The position numbers were made by a program, and so were the translations under genes. Under the pieces are notes generated by a model. It worked only from the letters and a program-made list of their open reading frames with translations. It searched no databases and was not told the DNA's origin. A DNA stretch of 64,000 bases from Cephalotus follicularis. Its lineage: Eukaryota; Streptophyta; Magnoliopsida; Oxalidales; Cephalotaceae. The DNA is taken from contig BDDD01001576.1 of the NCBI GenBank assembly GCA_001972305.1, positions 124,001 through 188,000 of the forward strand, read 5' to 3'. This document shows, piece by piece, positions 34,600 to 45,074 of the stretch (position 1 is its first letter; each line of letters starts with the position of its first letter).

Positions 34600-37426
34600 T
34601 GTAATGCCCTAGTTCTCCGTGTGTAAATTTTCGGGCTTTTAATTTGTTTGTTTAGTAGTCTGCCTATTTTGTTTTGGTCTATGTGTTTTTGGGCTGACTG
34701 ATACCAGCCATCGCCTTTTAGAGTAACTGTTAGAATGTGTTAATGAATAAGTAAAGTTTATTTTATTATATCCTATTTTTATTACAAATCATTTTTTATT
34801 ATAATTTTATTGTATTTAAAACAAAATCTCATAATTTAATTCTCTTCTCTCTCTCATATCACCCAATTCCGTTTTTATCTCTTCTTCCTCTCCATATTCC
34901 GTATGTCTCTCCCTTTCATAACCCTCACCTGATTCTCTCCCTTTTCCCCTCAAATTCTCCCAAATCTTCTCTTCTTTTCCTTATCCCAAACGATATCATC
35001 TCTCTTTTCTGTTTAAGTTAGCCACCAACCCTGTTAGGTCTATATCATCATCTCTTTTGGTTTTGGAAAACACAGTGTCTTGCAAGCTGTTGGATTCTTT
35101 GAGTTTGGTTTGCCGTGTTGTCTCTACAATGAGGTTTGTTCTTCATAGTTTGGTTTAAGGATTGTTTTGCTTGATATGCATAACAATGGCAGGCTTTGAA
35201 TCTGTGCGTTTTTCCCTTCTCTTTTTCTTTTCCTGTTGAGCTGTTGTGTAAGCTTTGGAATTTGTTGTGTTCCTTCTACAGTTTTTGTATTGGCATTGCA
35301 GGTTAGTTATCTTTTTTAGTTGTGATGGTTCGTCATGTTTTGGTTATGAATCCGTTGTATGTTTATACAGGCTGTTAGATTGTCATTTTTTATTCTTGCC
35401 ACTCTATGCTTTGTCATTGTTTTTGAGTCTGCTAAACAGCCTTTAGGTGTCTTGTATAGGTTGTAATCTGGTTTTAACATTAGTGTTGGTATTTCGACAG
35501 TAATCTGGCTATATATATAGGTATGCAATTCATTAGAACTGATCACTCTCTTTAAGTTTAGCCACTGTTCACATACACATTTTTAATTCTGTGTTCTTTT
35601 TCTATTTTAATACCACATAGAGTCTTATTTAAATGGTTGAGATCCTCTGGTAATGTGATATCCAGGTTTTGACAATAAAAAATGGCATAGGATTGTTAGA
35701 CTTGTGTGTTCTGGCGTCCAGAACAGTCGGCTGTTTTCATGAACAATCGGCTATTAGGCATTGGGTAGTCGGCTATCTTCCTGATCAGTCAGCTGCTATG
35801 CCTTGGACAGTCGACTGAACCCCTGTCCCAGTCTGCTGGTTGCAGTTCTGTTTGTGTAGTCAACTGGCCATGTTGGGTAGTCGGCTACCAGGCTTCGAAA
35901 AGTTGACTGGAGTCCTGTTACAGTCGCCTGGTGAGTGCAGGAAATTTCTGTTTTCAAATTTCTTTATCCGTTTGTTCTTCTGTATGATCGGGGTCCGTTT
36001 TAAACACCGTTATACTTCTGATTTGATGTACGTAATTGTTACAAGTCCTTATATGCACAATTTTATATTTTATTGATTTTTGTGCTACCGAATGTGCAGT
36101 TTAGAAATTGTCTATCTTTTCATGAGATTATTCTGTGATCGCGTAAGGTACGAATACTATCGTTTTTTTGGCTATCTTAATATGATTTTATTGAAACAAT
36201 TCAGCTTTACTTTTTTTATTAATGTACGAATATTTCTTGTTATCTTCTAATGGTGTTGAAAAGGAATTTTTCGTTTTAGGATATTTGGTTCTATTTGAAT
36301 AAAATATGTTTTATTTCTTTATGAATAAAGTTAAATAATTACTGATTTTATATTTGAGCATGACTTTCATTATCGGAAGTTTGTTAATTAAACGGGTATG
36401 ACTTCCACCATCGGAAATATGCTGATTTTGATTAAATAAACATGACTTTTACTTTCGAAAGTATGTTAACTTTTGGATATATATATGATTATGATTTTGG
36501 ATATGTTCAGAAATTGGTTGGAAAATATGCTTATGTTTTGAATTGTTTTTGAATAAAACAATGTTTTAGCATAATCACATACAGAGAAAAACTTACTTAC
36601 GAGGTCTCATAGGCATGTTCTTTGGCATGGAGGACATGACACCTACCGTGGCGGTGTGATCGGTCTATTGTGTCTCTCTTTATATATATCCTGAGGGTAG
36701 GGTATGGATACTTTTAAGGCGTATGAGTCGACTCTAGTTATTATCGGATTTAGATTTTGGGATTGATTGTGTAGTGTTGTACACGTCTTTCCGTTTGGCA
36801 TGTGTGCCTCGCGAACCCCTTGCACTTATATATTTGTACATTAGATCTCTATATGGAATTACGAAAATCGGATAAAGTTATGATTTGTGAAATTATGTTA
36901 TTCGGAAAATTGTGATATTATGTTTTTCATAAAGCTATGAAGATAACATAACTGTTTTATTTAAATATTCTGCTTTGTCCTTTAAAGAATATTTAACTTT
37001 GTTATTTTCTGATTCTAAAGTTCATATATTTTGTTTACCGTCTACTGTTTTATTTTCCTTATCCGTACTGAGGTTTGCTTAGCCGCATTTTTGTTTCGAT
37101 GCGGCAGGTTATTAGGAGCATCGGGGCAATGTGTGATGAGTGATGTCCACCTATGTCTGAGGATCATCTAGGAGTTTGGTCTGTTTATGTTTTTGTTGTC
37201 TTTTGGTCATGTTAGACCCTGTCTTTTGGAAAAATGTTATGCTTTTCAGATTATGATTTTTGTTTATGTTAAAAGTTTCATACTATGTTTTCAGATTATG
37301 AAATGTTGTTGGATTATGTTTAGACCACCACAAATTTTGTATAAGGATAAGTTTATGCTTGAGTTCATGTTTAGATGTATTCTGTATTATGACCTCTAAG
37401 GGCTCCCACCCTTCGGGGGTGTTACA
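34600..37426 (+). repeat. Gy2 3' LTR
   Basis: TGTAATGCCC to GGGTGTTACA, followed by the duplicated TTGCT. It is the partner of 6717-9547. The TATA candidate is at 35509-35521, the GTCGAC-core array at 35724-35936, the GAGTCGACTC palindrome at 36725-36734, and the ATCGGAAG repeats at about 36358-36470. Confidence 0.95.
35724..35936 (+). repeat. GTCGAC-core word array, Gy2 3' LTR
   Basis: About ten words such as CAGTCGGCTG, CAATCGGCTA, AGTCGGCTAC, CAGTCGACTG and CAGTCGCCTGG, at 15-25 base spacing. More CG forms survive here than in the 5' LTR array at 7820-8036. Confidence 0.75.
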
Positions 37427-37640
37427 TTGCTCGTCCTCATCTATCCATTTGGCCCTCTTGGCCTTTTGCTCTTCTGTCGAAGTAGCTCCCAATATAGGGG
37501 CTCTCAGTCATGACATGAGCAAGCTTCATGCTCCTGAGTGCTAAGTGTAGATTGCACTGCCAATCCATAAAGTTTGGACCCGTAAGCTTATTAGTTTCCA
37601 ATATGCGTGAAAGTGCTGTGCCAACTGACATTTTAAGCAA
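37427..37640 (-). pseudogene. gag: Co1 gag, N-terminal part
   Basis: The start of copia gag on the - strand: MSVGTALSRILETNKLTGPN, FMDWQCNLHLAL and MKLAHVMTESP, the conserved gag N-terminus of this group. A frame slip near 37490 shifts to ATSTEEQKAKRAKWIDEDEQ. The reading then crosses the Gy2 insertion site and continues at 6716. One copy of TTGCT (37427-37431) is the target duplication and not original sequence. Confidence 0.9.
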
Positions 37641-39030
37641 AGTATGTATATATCTAGTAACCTATAAAAGAGGAAACATAAAAGAGATAAATTTTAGCAG
37701 AAAATTTCATTTTAATGTTATTACCATAATCCTTGGTCTTTTGTAATTACGACTCCTCCCACTATTCCAATCGTATCCCACACCCCCATGTGGAATTCGG
37801 GAAGCCTCTCGCTTCCTAGTGGGGATTGAAATCTACCAAGATATTATAGCCTTAACTTTGGCTAACAAACCATAATACCTGAATAGGTAGGTACGAGTAC
37901 CAATTTACATTCTCGGGCTCTTCCCCCGAAATGTAAGATCCGATACAAAACATTCGGCCTACCGGCCCTTATGGTCTCAGCTTTGGCATGACAAACCATA
38001 AGATCCCAGTATAAGTCAAACCCATAATCCCCAAAGAAATGAACCAATTTTGACATCCACACGCTTTGGCCTGTCAGAATGTCAAAACATGGTTATTTCC
38101 TTCCAGTGTGCCTCACGTTGAAATTGAATAAAAATGGTCATACGGGGGACCTCAGCTTTGGCTAGTGCAATCCCCAATATGTCCACACCATTCAACGATG
38201 ATAATGGGAGGCCAACGACAGTGCAGCCATTTGCCCCACCGCTTATGGACTTATTATTTATATGATTTGGAGGAATTTGGTCTCATCAATTTTATTAAAT
38301 TACCAATGCCATTATTAGATAATTTAATTATATTCCAATCCCTCTGGAACGGCTGAACGTGCTTGGACTTGTTTGGATTGTTTGCAAAAAGAAAAACATC
38401 CATCTCATGCATCCTAAAAGTGGCATGACTTGGGACATAAAACTGGTTGTGATCCATAAAACTGGTTGTGATCACATGAGCCATCTTGACCACTTGGTCT
38501 CCTAGGTGTACTAATTTAATTAACTCTATTATATTTAGCTACCACGCATACATGGTCATCAATTGGTCTTGCATTTTTCTTTTATCCCCTCTTCAAGCTT
38601 GATTGGTCTCCTTTCTTCCATTTACATCCATTGTACAATAAAAGAAAAGAAATACAATTGAGAGAGAAGAGAATTCTATTCCCTATAAAATAAAGGACAA
38701 AAAAATAAAAGGCGCGCGCATGCAGCCGTATTACAGACCGAATGAATTCCATTAAATGTAATAAAGAATTTAAATCATCCACAAAAGAAACCATGAAACT
38801 AGGTCTAGTCCGAAGCCTACCAACATGCATAAGAAATTCAAAAATATGGCCATATATATAATTGAATTAGCACGTAAAAATGAAATATTCAATGGTTTGT
38901 CAATTTCACGAAAAGCTGAAGAAATTGCAACTCCCATTAAATCTAGGGTTACAATAAATCGGTCAATGAAGGGAAACAAACCACAAAGCCATTAGACATC
39001 AAATTAAGGTTTGATTGATGCTAATAGGTC
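37641..39030 (-). other. Co1 untranslated leader
   Basis: About 1.4 kb between PBS and gag with no coding domain. It shares with the Co2 leader the phrase (complement) CATGTTGGTAGGC, then GACCTAGTTTC. It contains several ACCATAATACC/ACCATAAGATCC phrases that correspond to repeats in the Co2 leader. Confidence 0.75.
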
Positions 39031-39042
39031 GCTTTGATACCA
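39031..39042 (-). promoter_or_regulatory. Co1 primer-binding site
   Basis: The complement is TGGTATCAAAGC, one change from the initiator tRNA-Met form. It lies between the leader and the 5' LTR. Confidence 0.85.
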
Positions 39043-39048
39043 CATTTT

Positions 39049-41310
39049 TGGAGCCTATGGCTCATAGGGTAGCGAAAGCACTCAATTTGAATTTTCAGCA
39101 TTAGGGTGATTAACTTTAATTCCAACCGAATAGTTAATTCCCAAGAAATGGAATTACCCTAAAACTTAATTTCAAAGAGTCCCAAAAAATGTCCAAGATC
39201 ACTAATTAAGCACACAACCAAAACTATCACCAAACATCATGTAACTCGAAATTACGAAGACAAAAGTAGGAGAATAAAATATTACCAAAGTGAAGAACAC
39301 CTTCCTTCAAGTCAAGCTCCCTCTACTCTTTAATCCAAAACAAAAAACTACAAGACCTTCCTTTACCATGGAAAGGAGGAGAAGATGGAGAGGTTTTGTG
39401 TTTAACCTAGACAAAATTAATCTAGGTAAAGATCCAACATAATACACAAAGAAATCTCCACCCAAAACGACTAAGGATGTGCAAAAAGGTTTGTTGATAT
39501 AAATTCTCTCTTTGTATGAAGACAAAGTGGCCCCTTTTCTTCTTCAAAAAAGAGAAGCACGACACTTGAGAGAGAGATGGGAGAGAGAGCAATATGTGAG
39601 AGGGAGAGATTGCATGAGAGAATGATATTGTCGTGCATGCTCCTGAAGACAAAAGCAAAGTCTTGTTAAGTAAGTTATGTCAAAAATATCTTACTTTAGC
39701 TTTTGTCTTTTATGCAATAATTCTCTTTTGTCTTCTAGTGATTAATGCAACAATGACTCATCAAATTTTAACCATATAAATCTCATACATGTATCTTCAT
39801 TTAAGCACATGGCCGGCCATATACATCCCCTCAAATTGGTGTGATGCCGTGAGATGCAAGATGAAGAAATGGAGTTGTCAAAGTCAACTTATGTGGGCAA
39901 CTTTTGTGCTTGATTTTGGGCCTCCCAATATTATACAATGTTGAGCCCAAAAACAAGCCAAGATGGTCCCAAGCCCAAAGATATCCCAATGCTCTCTCTT
40001 TACAATAAGTTCCCAAAGCACTTAATGTAAATTCATATCAATCCTTCGCTTGGAATATTTTATCATTGTACTGCATGGACTTGAATCCAACAAATAAAAT
40101 ATTCACTAGCAAAGTAACATCTCCGTGATACCAACCTTTTACGAAATGACATGTTTCTCTACACGTCAACCAGTTCAAAGTCAGGCAGGACCCGAAAGCC
40201 TTTTGATCTCCAGTATGATGATAAATTCCCAGATCATCCCGTTTGTCTGGTACGACTATTCTAATAGTCATCGACTATTAAAATAGCCCTGGTCTGATCT
40301 CCAGTCACCTCCCGGATCCGTGTATTACCACGTCTATCAATCAGGGACCGAATAGCCAATCGCTTTATCCAGTCATCGGCATATGTGTCATGTTTCCCTC
40401 GTCATACTTAGCTCCGATCAACGGTCTAGAGTTTGGATGAATGTCACCCCTAGATTTAGCTGTGATACTAAATATCTATGATCACACTAAGACTATGGCA
40501 GAACTCCCATGGAAACTACCCCATCTTCAGTCCGTCTATAACCTATACAGGATTTTAAGTCTGCAACGTACATAGATAAATAGAGCTGGTCACCCTCAGC
40601 CCGGGTGTGACGATTCCTTGTTGCGTACTCGCTCATACATCTCCATGCAGCTTCCACAAGACCCAAAGACAACCCTTTTGCCAGCACGTGGCTAGTGTTG
40701 GGGAAGGCAAATATCAAAGTCAAGCAGTCACCACACAATGCATGCTAGCCGCTCAGGTCAAAGGAGACAACGCATGCGTAGACCTACTAGTCACCAAAGA
40801 CTATACACTACCGAGACCATAGGAATCCCTATTGACACTGGTATTGACTATCCAAATAGGGATCCTATTGGTGGGTCAGTTCAGCATCATGCAACCACGC
40901 ACGCACCCCACTTTAGCTTTAGGATAGTACCAAATGGTCCATGAGAAGATCGATCCTCCCTCCCTGGGAGCAAGCATAACGTGGCAAGTCTTTATCAAGG
41001 TTCAACAATGGCCCAAAGAAAGTGAACCTATGACTTCAAAAACTTTAGTCGCAGGGAATAAGGATCTCATTCTCATGGCCTCCCTGGCAAGTGATCCAAC
41101 CCTTTGATGTGACAGGGCTATTTATGGCATACAGTTAATTAAGATTAATTATTCTGTTCCTTTTGGTTGGTTGGGATGAGCCATATAATCATGCCAATAT
41201 AAATAAAATTTGCACATTGAACATAAATGGAATACATAACTGTATAAATCAAGAGTGTATATATACAAACACCACTCCATATGGCATGTAGGGACACCCG
41301 TAATCTAACA
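39049..41310 (-). repeat. Co1 5' LTR
   Basis: About 2.26 kb. The right (5') edge is TGTTAGATTACGGG on the - strand, ending at 41310, and its first 220 bp match the truncated 3' LTR at 2640-2860. The left edge next to the PBS is approximate: TGGAGCC at 39049 gives a CA end with a six-base spacer. Open frames inside have no domain. A TATA-like run (GTATATATACAAAC) lies near 41257. Confidence 0.8.
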
Positions 41311-41543
41311 TTCCCATACTCGCGTGGGTAATGATCAGGAGCCCTGTGTCGAGGCTGAGATTGAGCATAATAGCTGCGCATCTCCTCCGCGTGAGCAACA
41401 TTAATAGCCATCTACTGCTGAAAGTAATCGGCAATGCGGTCTAACGGTTCCCTCCTATCATTTGGTTCTTGAGGGATGTTTGCCCATTGCAGGGCATTCC
41501 CCTCCGCAGCTCTAGCTCTCACACGTGTCCTTCTTCTATCCAT
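41311..41543 (-). pseudogene. gag: Gy5 gag N-terminus
   Basis: The start of a gypsy gag on the - strand from the ATG at 41541-41543: MDRRRTRVRARAAEGNALQ, then a TAG after DYFQQ, then AEEMRSYYAQSQPRHRAPDH. It is close to the Gy4 gag start. It is cut at 41310/41311 by Co1. The continuation should lie left of Co1 but is absent; 1-2640 is an unrelated + strand gag. Confidence 0.85.
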
Positions 41544-41641
41544 TTTTGTTCCTATAAGGAAAGATGTCATTAGTAATCATCTCAAGGAAACAATTCGTTA
41601 ATTGCAAAGGAACTTATCCAAGCTAAGCATATATGGAATAT

Positions 41642-41653
41642 GCTCTGATACCA
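41642..41653 (-). promoter_or_regulatory. Gy5 primer-binding site
   Basis: The complement is TGGTATCAGAGC, exact initiator tRNA-Met form, four bases from the LTR edge TGTCACACCCC. Confidence 0.93.
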
Positions 41654-41657
41654 CTGC

Positions 41658-42823
41658 TGTCACACCCCGTTTTCATATATGACACTTAGGTCGTGGCAAT
41701 TTAACATATATCAATATCCAGCTTATATAAAATACAAAAAAATTAAAACTTTCCCAGCACTTATAACATCGCGGAAGCATTCAAGATATAAGCTGAAACG
41801 TAACATGCATCCCATACTACATGTTACTCAAATACAACATTCCATTGTTAATTGCCCTCAACAGAGCATGATAAAAACATTATTCATTCGATACATAAAA
41901 CTTTATCCGTACAGAAATGCATCATAATACGATAAACATTGTTCCAAGGGTTACAATAACAGTTTAACAAACTCTAACAGGAAAATACAAATCCATCAGA
42001 TAACATTATTACAACTTCATTCTTCTCCAAGCTTGTCCATGTCAGTCCCACTGCATCAATATGAAATTGTAGGGGGTTAGCCTTTGTCCTCGCTCGGCTA
42101 AGTAGAGAAGATATATGTACAATTCAGGGTCAATAATAATCAATGTCATGAATGGATGCATAGTAATGCATATATACTAATAGTACAGATGCAACCCTAT
42201 CAGGGCTACATCAACACAAACCAGCAATCATGTCATTAAAGTACCAGGAAATTCAATCAGGATGTACAAGAGCGTCGCCAACTCCTGGCCCCAACGTCGC
42301 ACTCCATACTTCACGCATATATCCAAGCAGGGCGTCAATGCTTCCTCTAAGCGTCGACGTTCATCATCAAACCAGTACGTGTTCTTCACTTGACAGGTCT
42401 AAGCGTCGACGCTTCCATCGTGAGCGTCGACGGTTATGCAATTCAGAAACATCATCTTCCACGCTTAACGAGATACCATGGAAAATAAATCAAGGGCACA
42501 TGCATTCCAATTCAATATTCACTCAATATTCAACATGCATGGCAGGTTATCACTTAACCATAACCATGGCATCATATCAACAATTCACAGTCCATGAAAC
42601 CATACATTTCGTCAATGATAAAACACTATTCTTGAACTCAAATATGTAAGTATAAATCCCCTACCTTTGGTTCCAAGTTAGGAATATGAAAGTCCATCTC
42701 TTTTAGTCCGAACAGTAGCCCCTTGAGCTTCCCAGGTTCGGCCACAGTAGCTCCAAGTTAGATATTCAAGTCCCAGCTTCCAAGCTTCAAGTTTGAACCA
42801 GGTTCAACAATAGAGGAATGTCC

Positions 42824-42871
<48 letters not shown>

Positions 42872-43043
42872 TTTCATCTGGTTCTGACTGTTTCTCTCTT
42901 TGATTGCTTTCCTTTATTTTTCCAGGTCCCTTTGTGTTTTCTCTCTAAGTAGCGTACGAAGGAGGAGAAGAGGAACACGTTTTATGGTGTGAAGCATTCG
43001 CCTCTCTCTCTTTCCTTCTTCTGCCGCATGCATGGTAGTATCT
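41658..43043 (-). repeat. Gy5 5' LTR, truncated
   Basis: Starts TGTCACACCCCG. It has the module TAGGGGGTTAGCC...CTCGCTCGGCTAAG at about 42070-42103, GTCGACG words at 42323-42433 and the pyrimidine tract at 42825-42869. It is related to the Gy4 LTR but only about 1.4 kb long. It stops at about 43043 where copia integrase sequence (Co3) begins, with no LTR terminus visible. Confidence 0.82.
42825..42869 (+). repeat. (CT)n microsatellite
   Basis: About 22 CT units within the Gy5 LTR, uninterrupted except at the ends. A simple repeat prone to length variation. Confidence 0.97.
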
Positions 43044-43429
43044 GCCCATTCTTCTCTTTTTATGGTTATAGTTGATGATTATTCAAGATATACTTGGACA
43101 ATTTTTCTTGCCCATAAAAGTGAAAATTTTAAAGAATTTTCAAATTTTTGTAAAGTGGTTCAAAAAGAAAAGGACACTTCTATTTTAACTATTAGAAGTG
43201 ATCATGGTAAAGAATTTGAAAACCATCTTTTCGAAAATTTTTGTAATGAAAATGGGTTTATACATGAGTTCTCTACTCCGAGAACACCTCAACAAAATGG
43301 GGTTATTAAAGGAAAAATAGAACTCTACAAGAAATGTGTAGAACTACATTACATAAAAACCATTTACCAAAATATTTTTCGGTTCATAAATACTTCATAT
43401 TATGTTTTAAATCGAATATCGATAAGGCC
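43044..43429 (+). pseudogene. pol: Co3: SIRE-like copia integrase fragment
   Basis: An isolated piece of copia integrase: VIVDDYSRYTWTIFLAHKSE (first Asp), TIRSDHGKEFENHLFENFC (second Asp), STPRTPQQNGVIKGKIEL and INTSYYVLNRISIRP. The Glu-containing block normally reads GVVERKNR; here it is GVIKGKIE, so the catalytic Glu is displaced or lost. It is related to the Co4 integrase at 61700-62200 and so is the same lineage. It is bounded on the left by the Gy5 LTR break and on the right by a new LTR start at 43430. Confidence 0.85.
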
Positions 43430-43765
43430 TGTAATGTCCCCGACCCGAGCCCGCTAATTGGTCAAAGCGAACTACAAGGATTGGTTGCGTTACGTGGGGT
43501 GAACCGTTACATCCTTTAGCACTATTGTCTAAAGCTAATTTACATCATAAATCTCATACATTTCAACATAATACATAGCCTTGAATACTACCTTTAAACA
43601 TTCTCATCTGATCTAAAGATGTCATCAACCATAGCATTCTTATACATTTACACTGGATCATCATATAATACAGTGGAAAACATTGTCTTATTACATATCA
43701 GAGCATATTATGCAAACACTATTGCCTAGTACATGTCCTTTGTTGGCCTTTGCCACCCCATAAAT
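43430..43765 (-). repeat. Gy6: start of a gypsy-like LTR
   Basis: TGTAATGTCCCCGACCCG at the left edge looks like the inverted end of a gypsy LTR (the complement ends GGGGACATTACA). About 336 bp of AT-rich non-coding sequence follow up to the Co4 LTR. The rest may lie beyond the window on the far side of Co4. No second copy or PBS is seen here. Confidence 0.5.
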
Positions 43766-45002
43766 TGTCTTAACATGTGTTATTTCGATGATTAACAAAC
43801 ATGTAATAATTGTATGCATAATTTTCATCAATTCATATACTCACTTGATTTAATTCCCAAAGTTGTGCAAAGGTTATTTCTGCAGATATAGGCTAAAACA
43901 GTCGACTGCCCAGGTTGGACAGCCGACTGTTTGGGTTGAGTAGCCGACTGCTTGGATTAAACAGCCGACTGGTTCTTGTAGGAATCCCATCAACTGCAAG
44001 TACATTCCATACCAGCCGACTGCATCAGGGGAGCAGCCGACTGCCAAGACAAAACAGCCGACTGCCAAGGAGGTCCTGTCGACTGTCAAGTGGTGTCAAT
44101 ATGGCAGTAGGTTTTTGAACTCAATCCCACCTCTACCAGCCGACTGAAGTAGGACACCAGCTGACAGTCAAGGCTCACCAGCTGACTGTCAACATCTCCA
44201 GCCGACTATCAATGAAATGTGCAAAAATGGCAGTAGCTTTTTGGAAGTCCAATCCACCTCAACCAGCCGACTGAAACAGAGCATCAGCCGATTGTCCATG
44301 AGAAACAACCAACTGTACAGAGGAAGCAGCCGACTACCTTCACCAACGGCTACATTTAAAATACGCACCATCAACTCCAGCTGACTACCGAGGATATCCA
44401 GCCGACTGGATTATGCCAGACATTCAAAAATAGATCCGTTAGAGCACATGTTTATAAGCCAAAGTGGAGCATTTTCCAAATCACTTCAAGCACTCAAGTT
44501 GAAAAATCATTCATGGAAACTCAAGCTACATTCTAAACACTCTCCACACCCAAAGAGATTATATTGAAGCAATTTCACATATTACAAAGCCTTCACTTTT
44601 TACATTCTCTATTACTTGAAGCTTTGTTCAATTTGAGCTTATTTGAAAACAAATTCGTTGTGAAATTGTAAACCTTCAAACACTATACACATCTTGTAAA
44701 CAAGAGAGGTTGTCTCTTGTATATCTCGGAAGGAGCAACTTTGTATTTGCTTGGTTGAAGCGAAAGTCATTGAAGCTCGGTTGGAGTTTGAAGCCCGGAT
44801 TGGGGCATACTAGTGAAATACTCAAGGGGAGGCCTTGGGGAGTGGACGTAGGCGGTTTGCCAAACCACTATATATTTGTTTGCAACTCTATCAATCCTAC
44901 ACTCTTTAATTTCCACATTTGAGTGATTGTGTTTAAATTGTTTGTAGGATATTTCTAGTTTAATTTTATAAGTCTATTCACCCCCCCTCTAGACTTCCTA
45001 CA
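43766..45002 (+). repeat. Co4 5' LTR
   Basis: It ends CTTCCTACA three bases before the PBS. The pyrimidine run CACCCCCCCTCTAG near the end and GAGTGGACGTAGGCGG near 44840 are typical of SIRE-type LTRs. The left boundary (TGTCTTAACATG at 43766) is inferred from a TG start and the following ATTTCGATGATTAAC phrase; it is not proven. The array of CAGCCGACTG words at 43897-44410 lies within it. Confidence 0.8.
43897..44410 (+). repeat. CAGCCGACTG word array in Co4 LTR
   Basis: About eighteen occurrences of CAGCCGACTG or one-step variants (CAGTCGACTG, CAGCTGACTG, CAGCCGACTA, CAGCCGATTG), each preceded by variable sequence of about 10-50 bases. Spacing is irregular, commonly 19-22. CAGTCGACTG is a perfect 10-bp palindrome. 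Words between repeats differ, so this is not a simple tandem repeat. Open frames on both strands (43874-44118) are by-products of the array. Confidence 0.92.
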
Positions 45003-45004
45003 AT

Positions 45005-45016
45005 TGGTATCAGAGC
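45005..45016 (+). promoter_or_regulatory. Co4 primer-binding site
   Basis: TGGTATCAGAGC, exact initiator tRNA-Met form. Confidence 0.95.
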
Positions 45017-45074
45017 TTGTGTGCTCATATTTGAAGATTAACATCTTGAGTTAAAGATCATCGCATCCACTAGC

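Larger units (their letters stand above)
6717..37426 (+). mobile_element. Gy2: gypsy chromovirus (Tekay/Del-like) with nested insertions
   Basis: A complete but inactive gypsy element bounded by LTRs of about 2.83 kb (6717-9547 and 34600-37426) and the exact duplication TTGCT. The gag-pol interior is 9548-34599, but only 9548-11224, 22302-24910 and 34259-34599 belong to it. The rest is Gy3 (with Gy4 inside it) and Co2. Without insertions it would be about 10.3 kb. The order protease-RT-RNase H-integrase-chromodomain with LTRs above 2 kb fits a Tekay/Del-like chromovirus. All domains have stops or frameshifts. Confidence 0.95.
2640..41310 (-). mobile_element. Co1: Ty1/copia retrotransposon split by Gy2
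   Basis: A - strand copia element in two blocks, 2640-6716 and 37427-41310, separated by the nested gypsy Gy2. Read from the right it has a 5' LTR (39049-41310), a PBS, a 1.4 kb leader, gag, protease, integrase, RT, RNase H, a polypurine tract and a 3' LTR of which only about 220 bp remain. This domain order (integrase before RT) is diagnostic of copia. The YFITFTDDLSRYGYVFLMKH integrase type is a common plant copia group (Angela/Tork-like, tentative). Every gene is broken. Its sequence, including the leader, is clearly related to Co2 deeper in the nest. The right end abuts the gag of Gy5 (flank TTCCC); the matching left flank is lost. Confidence 0.88.

Noticed and set aside
43897-44410. A CRISPR-like layout of short repeats with varying spacers.
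   Set aside because: The repeats are only about 10 bp, degenerate, irregularly spaced, and sit in a plant retrotransposon LTR without cas genes.
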